Shown here piece by piece: positions 1 through 7,983 of a DNA stretch of 64,000 nt. The notes beneath the pieces were generated by a model, which did not search any database, was not told the origin of the DNA, and saw only the letters and a list, made by a program, of their open reading frames with translations. Source of the DNA: Hydrogenovibrio sp. 3SP14C1 (lineage in GTDB: Bacteria > Pseudomonadota > Gammaproteobacteria > Thiomicrospirales > Thiomicrospiraceae); assembly GCF_029625905.1 (NCBI RefSeq), contig NZ_JARTLM010000009.1, positions 1 through 64,000 on the forward strand, read 5' to 3'. Every line of letters starts with the position of its first letter. The stretch's first letter is position 1. The translations under genes were made by a program, and so were the position numbers.

Positions 1-228
1 GCGACCGTTCCGCGCATCTTCTGGCCTATCTTCCCTCCAATCGGACGCTACCTAAAAGCCACTCTGGTTCACGACTATTATCTGCAACAAGGTATTGGCA
101 GAAAAAAAGCAGACAAGTATTTCAAGGAATGTCTGATTTCATTGGGAATAAGTAAATGGCGCGTAAATGCCATGTTTTATACGGTGAGATTTTATGGGAT
201 TATTAAAGTCGGTTTTAAAGCAGTTTAA
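1..228 (+). CDS. Prophage DUF1353-family protein, C-terminal part
   Basis: The frame is open from base 1 and stops at 226-228, giving 75 residues of a C-terminus; the start lies left of the window. The run PRIFWPIFPPIG followed by LKATLVHDY matches what I know of the DUF1353 family, small phage proteins with a conserved proline/tryptophan stretch and a VHDY-type motif. Its role is not established; such genes often sit among phage tail or lysis genes. It ends in a TTAA that also supplies the stop codon of the convergent gene on the other strand. Family call is from recalled motif resemblance. Confidence 0.6.
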   Translation, partial: ATVPRIFWPIFPPIGRYLKATLVHDYYLQQGIGRKKADKYFKECLISLGISKWRVNAMFYTVRFYGIIKVGFKAV

Positions 229-617
229 TAGTCATCCATTCTATCATCCGGCTTCCATGCTGGTGGAATTTCAATTTCATCAAAAATAATTTTGGCTGAA
301 TTTAGATCGACCGTAAAATGAAAAGGTTCTTCAACAGGTACATCATCAGAGCTATTTTGATCTTTGCAGCCGGCATAGAAATCAGCGTTATAAATAAATG
401 ACATATAGCCAGTGTTGGTATCTTCATCAAATTCTAGATCATCAATTTCAGCATTATCTAAATCAGCAGTCATGCGTGCATCGCCCATATCGACATGATT
501 ATCACAATAGGGTTGAAATTTATTAAGACCATTTTTAATTGAATTTCTGACGCGCTCTTCTAGATCTTCTGGTTCTCCACACTCTAGTTCCATCTCTATA
601 TTCAGTTTATTAGGCAT
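225..617 (-). CDS. Small acidic prophage protein of unknown function
   Basis: A 130-residue, strongly acidic protein (many Asp/Glu, especially residues 40-70 and at the C-terminus) with no signal peptide or membrane segment. A good ribosome site (AAGGA about 7 bases before the ATG at 617) supports a real gene. It runs against the flow of the tail operon and its stop overlaps the stop of the DUF1353 gene by four bases, typical of a tightly packed accessory insertion between phage modules. I do not recognise the family. Confidence 0.6.
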   Translation of the reverse strand: MPNKLNIEMELECGEPEDLEERVRNSIKNGLNKFQPYCDNHVDMGDARMTADLDNAEIDDLEFDEDTNTGYMSFIYNADFYAGCKDQNSSDDVPVEEPFHFTVDLNSAKIIFDEIEIPPAWKPDDRMDDY

Positions 618-730
618 GTTTTTTCCTTTATTGAGTTGTATAGGTCAATCTTCCACAGGTAACGCTAGTCTAGCCTTTTTAAACTACAGTCTGAAAATAT
701 TTTTTTGCTGTAAACCTAAAGGATATAGCC

Positions 731-1906
731 ATGGCCGAAACTTATGTGCATGGTGTGCGAGTCGTCGAATCAAGCGATGGCACACGACCAATTCAGACGG
801 TGGCATCCGCTGTCATCGGTATTGTCGGTACAGCGCCAGATGCGCTTGATACTGATTTTCCATTAAATACACCGACAATTATTGCCGGATCACGTGTTAA
901 AGCCGCCTTACTTGGCGCCACCGGAACCTTGCCACAAGCATTGGATGCCATTTTGGACCAGGGCGGTGCTGTTGTGGTTGTCATTCGTATTGAGGAGGGT
1001 ATTGACCCTGCAGCTACTCAGGCAAATATCATCGGTAGCGTAGATGCAACAACTGGTGCTTATACCGGAATGCAAGCTTGGCTTGGTGCTCAGTCTGTTG
1101 TTGGGTTTGAGCCGCGTATTTTGATTGCCCCAGGTTTCTCAAACGTGCAGGCCGTGGCGACGGAGATGATTTCTATCGCAGACCGTATGCGAGCATTCGC
1201 TTACCTTGATGGACCGAATACCAATGATGCAGATGCACAGGCATACGTGCAGAACTTCGGTGCGAAACGTGCCATGGTAATTGACCCTTGGGTAACTGCT
1301 TTCGATACGATTTCTGCATCAAATGTGACTCGACCAGGCTCTGCAGTTGCAGCTGGTTTACGTGCGAAACTTGATTATGAAAAAGGATTCTGGTGGTCGC
1401 TGTCAAACCAGACTGTCAATGGCATTATCGGTACGACTCGCCCGGTTGATTTCAAGATGGGTGACCCGACATCTCGCGCCAACCTTTTGAACCAGAACAG
1501 TGTAACAACCATTATTCGTGATGGTGGCTGGCGTATGTGGGGTTCTCGTACGACTGATACAACGGACACCAAAAATCTATTTGAGCCGGTTGTACGAGTG
1601 GGTGACTTGATTGCTGACTCTATTCAGGAAGGTATGAAGTGGGCTGTTGATAGACCTATCAATGCCACTTTCTTGGATGATGTTGTCAAAAGCGTCAATA
1701 ACTATATTCGCCACCTGGTAAAAGAAGGTGCGTTGATTGGTGGTGAATGCTGGGTTGATACCGAGTTGAGCACGGCAGACCAGCTTACACTTGGAAAGGT
1801 AGCATTCAAATATGACTACACGGCACCGGCACCAGCTGAACAGATTGGCATCACTTCTGTCCAGGTAAGTGACTACTACGATGCAATTTTGCCGAAAGCG
1901 GCTTAA
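731..1906 (+). CDS. FI: Phage tail sheath protein (P2 FI-like)
   Basis: 391 residues, close to the roughly 396 of P2 FI. It forms the contractile sheath around the tail tube of a myophage. The start MAETYVHGVRVVE, the glycine-rich N-terminal third and a C-terminal domain with NNYIRHLVKEGALIGGECW are typical of the family. An AAAGGA ribosome site precedes the ATG. It is followed by the tube gene, chaperone, tape measure, U, X and D in the P2 order, which makes the assignment secure. No truncation or frameshift is seen, so the sheath gene appears intact. Confidence 0.93.
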   Translation: MAETYVHGVRVVESSDGTRPIQTVASAVIGIVGTAPDALDTDFPLNTPTIIAGSRVKAALLGATGTLPQALDAILDQGGAVVVVIRIEEGIDPAATQANIIGSVDATTGAYTGMQAWLGAQSVVGFEPRILIAPGFSNVQAVATEMISIADRMRAFAYLDGPNTNDADAQAYVQNFGAKRAMVIDPWVTAFDTISASNVTRPGSAVAAGLRAKLDYEKGFWWSLSNQTVNGIIGTTRPVDFKMGDPTSRANLLNQNSVTTIIRDGGWRMWGSRTTDTTDTKNLFEPVVRVGDLIADSIQEGMKWAVDRPINATFLDDVVKSVNNYIRHLVKEGALIGGECWVDTELSTADQLTLGKVAFKYDYTAPAPAEQIGITSVQVSDYYDAILPKAA

Positions 1907-1931
1907 TACTCAGGCTTGAAGGAGATTTGAA

Positions 1932-2435
1932 ATGAGTACAGATAGAGAACAGGCCTACGTTGGATTAAGTCTGACGGTGAATGGCTTTGGGTATGTCGGT
2001 TCACTGATTGAGTTTACTGAACCGGTCATTAAGGCGACAACCGATGATTACCGTGGTGGTCGTATTGCTCCAACTGAAATGACGACTGGTTATGAAAAAG
2101 TGACGTCTGATTTTACCTTGAGCCGTAATGATGTGAATATCGAAGCGGCACGTGCGATTATCGGCCGTGATGTGGTGATGACGGCTCGCGCATCCGTTGA
2201 TGAGCGCGGCAAGAAGATTGCTGTTGAGTGGGCCATGTATGGCAGTATCAACAGCGAAGACGCTCAAACCATCAAGGCTGGCGATGTCGTGAACAAAAAA
2301 TACTATGTTACGGTTGAGAAGTTTGTGAAGTCGATTGATGGCGTTCCAGCTGCAGCATTCGATATTTCTATCGGTGAATTGAAGTTCGGCACGACTGATA
2401 TTTTAGCCGAAGTTAAAGCACAGCTTGGATTGTAA
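1932..2435 (+). CDS. FII: Phage major tail tube protein (P2 FII-like)
   Basis: 167 residues, within the usual size for P2 FII. It polymerises into the rigid inner tube of a contractile tail. The call rests on size, on a predominantly beta-type sequence with segments such as TEMTTGYEKVTSDFTLSR and GELKFGTTDILAEVKAQLGL, and on position directly after the sheath gene (25-base gap). A strong ribosome site AAGGAGATTTGAA precedes the ATG. Intact. Confidence 0.9.
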   Translation: MSTDREQAYVGLSLTVNGFGYVGSLIEFTEPVIKATTDDYRGGRIAPTEMTTGYEKVTSDFTLSRNDVNIEAARAIIGRDVVMTARASVDERGKKIAVEWAMYGSINSEDAQTIKAGDVVNKKYYVTVEKFVKSIDGVPAAAFDISIGELKFGTTDILAEVKAQLGL

Positions 2436-2444
2436 GGAGTCGTC

Positions 2445-2603
2445 ATGAATCAGTATGAAGTTTTGAAAGGATGTTGGCTTGGTAAGAAAGGCGACATCAT
2501 CGAATTGAACAGTCGCCAAGCAGCTAATCCGGTTGCTGGCGGTTTCATTAAAAAAGCAGCGGATAAAAAACCAGCTGCAAAAACTGATGGAGGTGACAAG
2601 TGA
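2445..2603 (+). CDS. 52-residue prophage protein between tube and chaperone genes
   Basis: A short ORF beginning MNQYEVLKGCWLGKKGD and ending in a lysine/alanine-rich tail. It has a strong ribosome site (TAAGGAGT, 5-6 bases before the ATG) and its TGA overlaps the GTG start of the next gene, so it is very probably translated and coupled to the chaperone gene. Several P2-like tails carry a small unnamed gene here. I do not recognise a named family; a minor tail or structural role is only a guess from position. Confidence 0.6.
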   Translation: MNQYEVLKGCWLGKKGDIIELNSRQAANPVAGGFIKKAADKKPAAKTDGGDK

Positions 2604-2839
2604 GCGAAACATTCAAACTATCACACCCGATTATGGATGGTGCTACCGAGTTGAAAGAACTCAAGTATCGTCGACCATTGGCTAATGACTTGATTGCGAT
2701 GGATGAACATGAAGGTCACATGAATAGAACAAAGGTGATGATCTGTCAGCTAACAGATTTGCCACCTGATGTGATTGGCTCAATGGATGGTAAGGATTTC
2801 TTGGATTTTGGAGAGATTCTTCAAGGTTTTTTGGCGTAA
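2600..2839 (+). CDS. E: Phage tail assembly chaperone, short form (P2 E-like)
   Basis: A 79-residue zero-frame product starting at GTG that overlaps the previous stop. Size, the pattern HPIMDGATELKELKYRRP and the position just before the tape measure fit the phage tail assembly chaperone family, whose members coat the tape measure during tail assembly. The frame ends five bases beyond the slippery heptamer T TTT TTG, as expected for a gene expressed as both a short form and a -1 frameshifted long form. Confidence 0.85.
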   Translation: MSETFKLSHPIMDGATELKELKYRRPLANDLIAMDEHEGHMNRTKVMICQLTDLPPDVIGSMDGKDFLDFGEILQGFLA

Positions 2840-2955
2840 AAGTGGAAACCATTCACCGCATCATGGCTGACCTGGCGAAAGCTTATCACTGGCAGCCAAG
2901 TGAGATGCGTCAAATGTCGATAGACGATTTGTTGAGTTTTCACGCTCTCATTTGA
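2600..2955 (+). CDS. E': Tail assembly chaperone, long E-E' form made by -1 frameshift
   Basis: Slipping back one base at 2827-2833 joins 78 zero-frame codons to 40 codons that stop at 2953-2955, giving about 118 residues. The added segment contains MADLAKAYHWQPSEM followed by MSIDDLLSFHALI, the tryptophan/proline pattern of the P2 GpE family (a helix, then W-x-P, then a helix). The extension frame has no convincing start of its own. In P2 and lambda-like tails both forms are needed in a fixed ratio; here the arrangement is inferred from sequence. Confidence 0.85.
2827..2833 (+). other. Programmed -1 ribosomal frameshift site T TTT TTG
   Basis: The heptamer fits X XXY YYZ in the zero frame of the chaperone gene (GGT TTT TTG GCG TAA), so both tRNAs can re-pair after slipping. 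The stop follows one codon after the site, and the -1 frame encodes a GpE-type extension. The same class of slip occurs in P2 gene E. Confidence 0.88.
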
Positions 2956-3012
2956 TTTTACAATTCTCACTCTTGCAGTCAGCAGGGGTGATTTAAGGTT
3001 TGAGATTTAACA

Positions 3013-5295
3013 ATGCAGAATCAAAATATCAGTATACCGATTCGCGGGATTGATGAATACTCAGGCCCGGCAGAGAAGATAGTTAAGCAATCCGACCGTC
3101 TTACCAAAGCACTGTCTCGTGGTATTACAGAGATGGATCGCCTTAAAAAGTCCTCAAAAAACATTTCCAATTTTCAGAAGCTGGAAAAACAGCTTGGCAA
3201 GACGGCAAGTGAGGTTGATGTCACCCGCAAGGGCTTGATTAATCTTGGACGTGAGATTAAGGCTCAAGAAAAGCCTAATAAAAAGCTTTTGAAAGAATAT
3301 GAAGCACAGGAAAAAAAGCTTGCACGCTTGAATGATAAGCATCGTGATCAAAAGCAGCGTTTGACTGAAGTTCGGCAGTCGCTACGTGATGCTGGATATG
3401 AGGGGAGAAACTTTGCTCGCAGCCAGGACCTGATACAGCGAAAGCTTGCTGAAACCAATGATCGTATGAAAAAGATGGCGAAGTATTCATCTGAACTTAA
3501 ACACGCGCAAAGTAAGTATGATAAGGCAATGCAACGCAGTGCTAATATGACGATTGTCGGCTATGGCGCAATGCGGGTTGGTGGTGCTGTTAGGAATATA
3601 TTCACGTCACCGGTTCAGGAAATGAGAAATATCGAGAAGGCTCGTGGTGAGCTTTCATCTGTTGGAGTCAAGAACACGGGTGTTGTAGCTCAGAAAGGAT
3701 TTGATATTTCCAGCAAGTACGCCAGTATTACTGCAGCGGATTTTGTGCGGGCTGCGTATGACATAAAGTCTGGTATCAGTAACTTGACCGACCGTGGTGT
3801 GGCTAATATGACGTCATCAGCGGCTTTGACTGCCAAGGCGACCAAATCGGATGTTTCGCAGATGACAAGCTTGTTTGCGACAGCATACGGTTCGTTCAAA
3901 AAAACATTATTCCGTGGTGAGACGGATAGTCGGTTTGGGGATATATTTTCGGCTCAGTTGGCTAAGTCCGTTCAGTCGTTCAAGACTGATGGTGGCAAAA
4001 TGCAACAAAGCATCGAGGCTATGGGTTCTGGTTTGGCGGCATCTGGTATCAGCATGTCTCAGCAGTTGACTGGTTTAGGCATGCTGCAGCAGAAAATGAC
4101 TGCAGGTGAATCAGGTACAACATTAAAGGCACTTGAAAGAAGTGCTGGTACGGCTCAGGATAAATTGCAGAAGATGGGGTACAACGTGAATACGTTGGAT
4201 GCCAATGGCAATATGAAAAGCCTTCCGGATCTACTGGAATCAATGCAGAAGATATTTGGAAAAAATTATACAACGGAAACCGGTGCGAAGTTGTTGAAGG
4301 CCTTTGGTTCTGATGAAGCCGTGAAGTTTTTCAAGGCTTTATGGGGTCAACAGGATGCTTTCAGAGCTAATACTAAGGCATTGCAGGAAGCTGGACAACA
4401 GGGAATGAAGTTCACCAAATCCATGGCGAACCTTATTGATAACAACTGGGATTCTCGCTTAGCGATACTTTCCGGAAAATTTGAAAACCTGAAAGCCAAA
4501 ATAGGTTATGCCCTTGTTCCGGTTATTGACCGACTAAGTAAGGGGCTTGGCTGGTTATTAGACAGAGGTTCAGAGTTTGTCGATAAATATCCTGACCTAA
4601 CTTCTGTTGCAGTAACCGGTGTTACGGTCATTGGTGGTCTAGCAGCGGCAATGGGGTCAGCAATGATTGCTACTGCAATGTGGACGGCAACCATCGGCCG
4701 CGCATCATTAATGTTGAAAAAACAAGCATTGGAAAACCGTATTTCATCGCTTGGCATAGGTGGTGGTAAGCGTGGACGAGGCATGATTGGAAAGTTTGGC
4801 GGTATGGGTAAGGTTGGAACAGGTATTGCAATGGTAGGGGCTGGAGGGCTAATGGCTTATGATACTTTGTCTAACAGTCGTCTTTCCAGCTCTCAGAAAG
4901 CGCATGATGTAACGGCGATTGCCGGTGGCATGGGTGGTGCCCTTGCCGGGGCACAAGCTGGTGCAATACTGGGAACGGCTATATTACCTGGTATCGGAAC
5001 GGCAATCGGTGGTTTGCTTGGCGGCATGGCTGGAGGATGGGCTGGTAATGGCCTTGGAGATACACTTGGAAAGTATGTTGCCAAGGCATTTGGTGATTCG
5101 CCAATCGAGCAGAAAGCACAAGCGCAGCTTGCGACAAAACAACAAACCAATAGTACTGGTGCGCCAGCAGTTGATCAACGTCAATATCATTTCACTGTTC
5201 ACCAGCAACCTGGTGAAGATGCGGAAGCATTTGCACACCGGGTTGCTCAGATTCACCGTGATGAACACTTGAGGTCAGAATACGATGTCAGATAA
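3013..5295 (+). CDS. T: Tail tape measure protein (P2 T-like)
   Basis: 760 residues, the longest gene of the tail module; it sets tail length and passes through the tube during infection. The first roughly 190 residues are charged and coiled-coil-like. The middle carries the tape-measure core (for example ADFVRAAYDIKSGI and KSVQSFKTDGGKM). Hydrophobic segments lie near residues 529-560 and a very glycine/alanine-rich stretch near 635-690, consistent with a membrane-active part. It follows the chaperone gene and overlaps the U gene by 11 bases. Intact. Confidence 0.92.
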   Translation: MQNQNISIPIRGIDEYSGPAEKIVKQSDRLTKALSRGITEMDRLKKSSKNISNFQKLEKQLGKTASEVDVTRKGLINLGREIKAQEKPNKKLLKEYEAQEKKLARLNDKHRDQKQRLTEVRQSLRDAGYEGRNFARSQDLIQRKLAETNDRMKKMAKYSSELKHAQSKYDKAMQRSANMTIVGYGAMRVGGAVRNIFTSPVQEMRNIEKARGELSSVGVKNTGVVAQKGFDISSKYASITAADFVRAAYDIKSGISNLTDRGVANMTSSAALTAKATKSDVSQMTSLFATAYGSFKKTLFRGETDSRFGDIFSAQLAKSVQSFKTDGGKMQQSIEAMGSGLAASGISMSQQLTGLGMLQQKMTAGESGTTLKALERSAGTAQDKLQKMGYNVNTLDANGNMKSLPDLLESMQKIFGKNYTTETGAKLLKAFGSDEAVKFFKALWGQQDAFRANTKALQEAGQQGMKFTKSMANLIDNNWDSRLAILSGKFENLKAKIGYALVPVIDRLSKGLGWLLDRGSEFVDKYPDLTSVAVTGVTVIGGLAAAMGSAMIATAMWTATIGRASLMLKKQALENRISSLGIGGGKRGRGMIGKFGGMGKVGTGIAMVGAGGLMAYDTLSNSRLSSSQKAHDVTAIAGGMGGALAGAQAGAILGTAILPGIGTAIGGLLGGMAGGWAGNGLGDTLGKYVAKAFGDSPIEQKAQAQLATKQQTNSTGAPAVDQRQYHFTVHQQPGEDAEAFAHRVAQIHRDEHLRSEYDVR

Positions 5296-5713
5296 CCAGC
5301 ATTTTTTAGCATTGGGTGACTATCGATTCACCTTGAATACATCTGATTTTGAGTCGTTGGAAAGAAGTTTAAGTATGGTTTGGAACCGGGTGGCATCACT
5401 CGGCGGCCGCCCGAACTATCAATATGGTGGTATTCAATCTGAAACGTTGATGATTAGCGGAGCAGTGTTCAACTATAAGCAGAATGTGAGCGCATCGAAT
5501 TCGCCAATAAATCAGACTGGTATTGACCAGGTGGCGCAGATGCGAAAAGAAGCTTTGATTGGAAAGCCACTTCGCGTTGTGCTTGGAACTGGTGAAAATC
5601 TTGGGTTTTGGATTCCAAAAACTATTCGTGACGCACATCAGTACCTGGTTGGTGCAACGCCGATGAAGCAGGTTTATAACATAAGCCTTGAATACTATGG
5701 TGAACGCGCATGA
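5285..5713 (+). CDS. U: Phage tail terminator/completion protein (P2 U-like)
   Basis: 142 residues, a normal length for P2 gpU. The N-terminus has the family pattern (LALGDYRFTLNT... SLSMVWNRVASLGGRPNYQY). P2 gpU is needed to complete the tail. Translation is probably coupled to the tape measure gene (11-base overlap upstream) and to X (ATGA overlap downstream). Confidence 0.88.
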   Translation: MSDNQHFLALGDYRFTLNTSDFESLERSLSMVWNRVASLGGRPNYQYGGIQSETLMISGAVFNYKQNVSASNSPINQTGIDQVAQMRKEALIGKPLRVVLGTGENLGFWIPKTIRDAHQYLVGATPMKQVYNISLEYYGERA

Positions 5714-5922
5714 GTGAGCCTATTTACATTACGGTTGATGGCGATATGCTGGATGATATCGCCTTTCGGGTTTATGGTGATGAATCGATGGTAACGGCGA
5801 TCTTGGATGCTAATCCAGGTCTTGTTGATCAGCCTTTGATTTTACCTTATGGAATATCTATAAAGTTGCCTGCAGCACCAGAAAAGAAAACCAGTAATAG
5901 CATAACCAGTGTTTGGGGTTGA
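5710..5922 (+). CDS. X: Phage tail protein X (LysM-like)
   Basis: 70 residues with the compact fold signature of P2 gpX/LysM-like proteins: the opening ITVDGDMLDDIAFRVYG, the middle ILDANPGL and the end LPYGISIKLP. These small proteins act at the baseplate hub and may bind peptidoglycan. The start overlaps the U stop as ATGA. Confidence 0.88.
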   Translation: MSEPIYITVDGDMLDDIAFRVYGDESMVTAILDANPGLVDQPLILPYGISIKLPAAPEKKTSNSITSVWG

Positions 5923-5923
5923 G

Positions 5924-6910
5924 ATGGTTTCTGAATACACGCCTGACTATAAAATCATCAATAAAGATTCCGGAGCTGATATCACGGCAAAGCTTCGTGA
6001 ATTTATCGTAAAAATTACCATCAAAGAAAGCAGTGCCAGTGCGAATGATACCTTGAGCATCAGTATCGACGCTGCAGGAATTGATATTTTTCCGCTATCT
6101 GGAACGAAAATCGAATGCCATCTTGGTTATAAGGAAACTGGATTAATTAATTTTGGCGTGTATAAGGTCGATACTAAGTCGGTAAGCGGTCCTCCTGAAA
6201 TCATCACGGTGATTTGTGGTGCCAGTGACTTCAATGCAGCGTATAAATCTCAGAAATCTCGCCATTGGGATGACAAGACACTGGGCGGTATTTTGCGCAT
6301 AGTGGCTGCATCGAATGGATTAGAATTGGTGATAGATGATGAACTTGCCGCTATTCAAATCAAGTACATGGTGCAGAAGCAAGAAAGCGATATGAACTTT
6401 GTCGCACGCCTGGCGACTGAATATGCTGCCAACGGCACGATTAAAGCTGGTCATATCTATTTTAAGAAAGGGAATGGTTTTTATAAAACGGTCAATAGAT
6501 CAAAGCTTGGCTTGATCAATTATCACCTGCAGTGGATAGACAAACCAAAATATGACTATGTAGTTGCGACCTGGCAGGACATTAATTCAAGCACATCGAA
6601 TGAAGAAATTTACGATGGAGAAGGATTTTCGCTGGAATATTCAGGAAGTGTGGCCAGAGTACAAGAGATATCACAAAGTCAGTATGAGGCAAGAAAGAAT
6701 GCCAAAGCATTTTGGCATAAACTTGAAAAGATGAAATTGAGTGGGTCCATGATGATGAAAGGAGATCCGACCATTGTGAGTGGTCTTGGGTTCAAACTTT
6801 CAGAGTTTGGAGATACCTTTGATGGGCGTGTAGTCGAGGTGAAAAACACTACTCATACCTGGCAGCGTAATGGCTACACCACCAATGCTGTTCTTTCTAC
6901 GGGTGATTAG
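5924..6910 (+). CDS. D: Baseplate hub / late control protein D (P2 D-like)
   Basis: The family protein forms the baseplate hub at the tail tip. I place the start at the ATG at 5924, one base after the X stop and preceded by a G-rich ribosome site, giving 328 residues; a GTG at 5909 in the same frame is possible but overlaps X and lacks a spaced ribosome site. Typical features are the stretch VQKQESDMNFVARLATEYA, where hub proteins have a conserved SD..F..RLA pattern, and the C-terminal VVEVKNTTHTWQRNGYTT. It closes the tail operon. Confidence 0.9.
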   Translation: MVSEYTPDYKIINKDSGADITAKLREFIVKITIKESSASANDTLSISIDAAGIDIFPLSGTKIECHLGYKETGLINFGVYKVDTKSVSGPPEIITVICGASDFNAAYKSQKSRHWDDKTLGGILRIVAASNGLELVIDDELAAIQIKYMVQKQESDMNFVARLATEYAANGTIKAGHIYFKKGNGFYKTVNRSKLGLINYHLQWIDKPKYDYVVATWQDINSSTSNEEIYDGEGFSLEYSGSVARVQEISQSQYEARKNAKAFWHKLEKMKLSGSMMMKGDPTIVSGLGFKLSEFGDTFDGRVVEVKNTTHTWQRNGYTTNAVLSTGD

Positions 6911-7251
6911 CGTTTTATATTCTTTATTAGTGACATGACCGGTTTGCCGTTCAGAGTGCAAATCTTGTTTCCATGCTTGTCAAAGTCATCGCTCATGAAT
7001 GACAAGCATCCTTTCGATAGGTCATAGGCATGTATTTTCCCAAGTCCACAAAACTCATTCCCATACTTGTCCGAGCCATTCTGATAAAACGCAGGACAAT
7101 TCTGGATAGTACCTTCAATCGCAATCATATTGCCATTCATATCACGGCAGATATTATTGCCGTATTGATCGGTATCAATCGATTGAGAATGTCCACAGGC
7201 TATAGATCCAGTTGCTATAGTCAGTAATAGTGCTGCAATCAAATTTTTCAT
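6907..7251 (-). CDS. Secreted cysteine-repeat protein of the prophage accessory cassette
   Basis: 114 residues with a clear N-terminal signal peptide (MKNLIAALLLTIATGSIACG), so it is probably exported; the cysteine could make it a lipoprotein, although the lipobox is poor. The mature part holds three degenerate units ending in D-x-Y/H-G-N-x-I/F-C (DQYGNNIC, DKYGNEFC, DKHGNKIC) and six cysteines in total, suggesting disulphide-linked repeats in the periplasm. A GGAG ribosome site precedes the ATG. It is antisense to the tail genes and abuts D, the usual place for a lysogenic-conversion (moron) gene. Family not recognised. Confidence 0.68.
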   Translation of the reverse strand: MKNLIAALLLTIATGSIACGHSQSIDTDQYGNNICRDMNGNMIAIEGTIQNCPAFYQNGSDKYGNEFCGLGKIHAYDLSKGCLSFMSDDFDKHGNKICTLNGKPVMSLIKNIKR

Positions 7252-7271
7252 GTAGGTACTCCAATTTGGAA

Positions 7272-7451
7272 CTAGGAATCGCTAGCCGCATCATTTAGAG
7301 ATTTTCTGATCCAATCTGATAGTTTACCACCAGCAGAGGCTTTGACCCATTTGGCTTTCTCTGTTGGTGTTACTCGAATATTTATATGGCTAGTCGCCGG
7401 TTCATCGCCTTTGACTGCATTTTTATTGTTTTTAAGTTTATCAACTGCCAT
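7272..7451 (-). CDS. Small ribbon-helix-helix-like protein
   Basis: I choose the ATG at 7451 because AGGAG lies eight bases before it; the longer frame upstream runs through a terminator hairpin and is unlikely. The 59-residue product has a basic N-terminus, a short strand-like segment HINIRVTPTEKAKW and helices ending LSDWIRKSLNDAA, the layout of a ribbon-helix-helix DNA-binding or antitoxin-like protein. That fold call is by pattern only. It lies between the promoter-proximal gene and the secreted repeat protein. Confidence 0.6.
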   Translation of the reverse strand: MAVDKLKNNKNAVKGDEPATSHINIRVTPTEKAKWVKASAGGKLSDWIRKSLNDAASDS

Positions 7452-7464
7452 ACTTGCTCCTATT

Positions 7465-7487
7465 ATAAATAAAGCCCCTTTCGGGGC
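7465..7487 (-). terminator. Rho-independent terminator within the leftward cassette
   Basis: On the minus strand GCCCC, a GAAA loop and GGGGC form a stable hairpin followed by TTTATTTAT. It lies just past the stop of the gene at 7495-7749, so it should end or attenuate that transcript before the ribbon-helix-helix gene. Confidence 0.7.
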
Positions 7488-7494
7488 AATTTTA

Positions 7495-7749
7495 TCAACG
7501 TTGAACGAACTTGATTGCTTGGGTGATATTGTCATGGAAAGTTTCTGGGAAATAATCAGTCATTGAGTCGCGTTCACTTTCCATTGATAGAGGGCACGTG
7601 GCAATGCATGTAACTTCTTCACTGCCACGTCCATTTCGGCTAAATGTAATTGCTTCGCCATTTAGAATAAAACGAAAGCGGTAGTCATCATGTGTTTCGT
7701 TTACAGCACCAGATTTTTCAAGTTTTTTGATTGCGTTTTGAATTTTCAT
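7495..7749 (-). CDS. 84-residue protein of the prophage accessory cassette
   Basis: The start at 7749 is set by a GAGGA ribosome site five bases upstream; a longer frame exists but lacks one. The sequence begins MKIQNAIKKLEKSGAVNE, then a likely beta strand pair (YRFRFILNGEAITFSRNG) and a segment VTCIATCPLS. It is soluble and has no signal peptide. It is first behind a sigma70-like promoter at 7818-7846, so it is probably expressed in the lysogen. I do not recognise the family. Confidence 0.6.
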   Translation of the reverse strand: MKIQNAIKKLEKSGAVNETHDDYRFRFILNGEAITFSRNGRGSEEVTCIATCPLSMESERDSMTDYFPETFHDNITQAIKFVQR

Positions 7750-7817
7750 TTTATTTATCCTCATTTGAGTTCCAAGTTCCGCTTGGTCGGAAGTCAATAT
7801 TGTCTCGACTTGGGTTT

Positions 7818-7846
7818 ATTATGGATTAAAATTACTTGATTGTCAA
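7818..7846 (-). promoter_or_regulatory. Sigma70-type promoter for the leftward prophage cassette
   Basis: Reading the minus strand, a perfect TTGACA (7841-7846) is followed after 17 bases by CATAAT (7818-7823), one mismatch from the -10 consensus. It points at the gene starting at 7749, leaving a leader of about 60 bases. This strength fits constitutive expression during lysogeny. Confidence 0.75.
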
Positions 7847-7983
7847 CACAAACAAATAAATAATTTTCAATCATGTTTTAACCTGTAAAATCTTCCCCAA
7901 AACAATTTTTAAGTTATTGATATTATTTAATAAAAAAATGCGATTTTTTCGCATTAAATAAAGTTTAAATTTAGAGTAAGTGT

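Noticed and set aside
2836-2955. Separate gene for the E' segment
   Set aside because: No usable start or ribosome site; the -1 slippery heptamer explains it as an extension of E.
7850-7983. Prophage attachment site in the A/T-rich gap before the phosphatase gene
   Set aside because: The left end of the prophage is outside the window, so no direct repeat can be matched, and no tRNA or gene fragment marks the junction.
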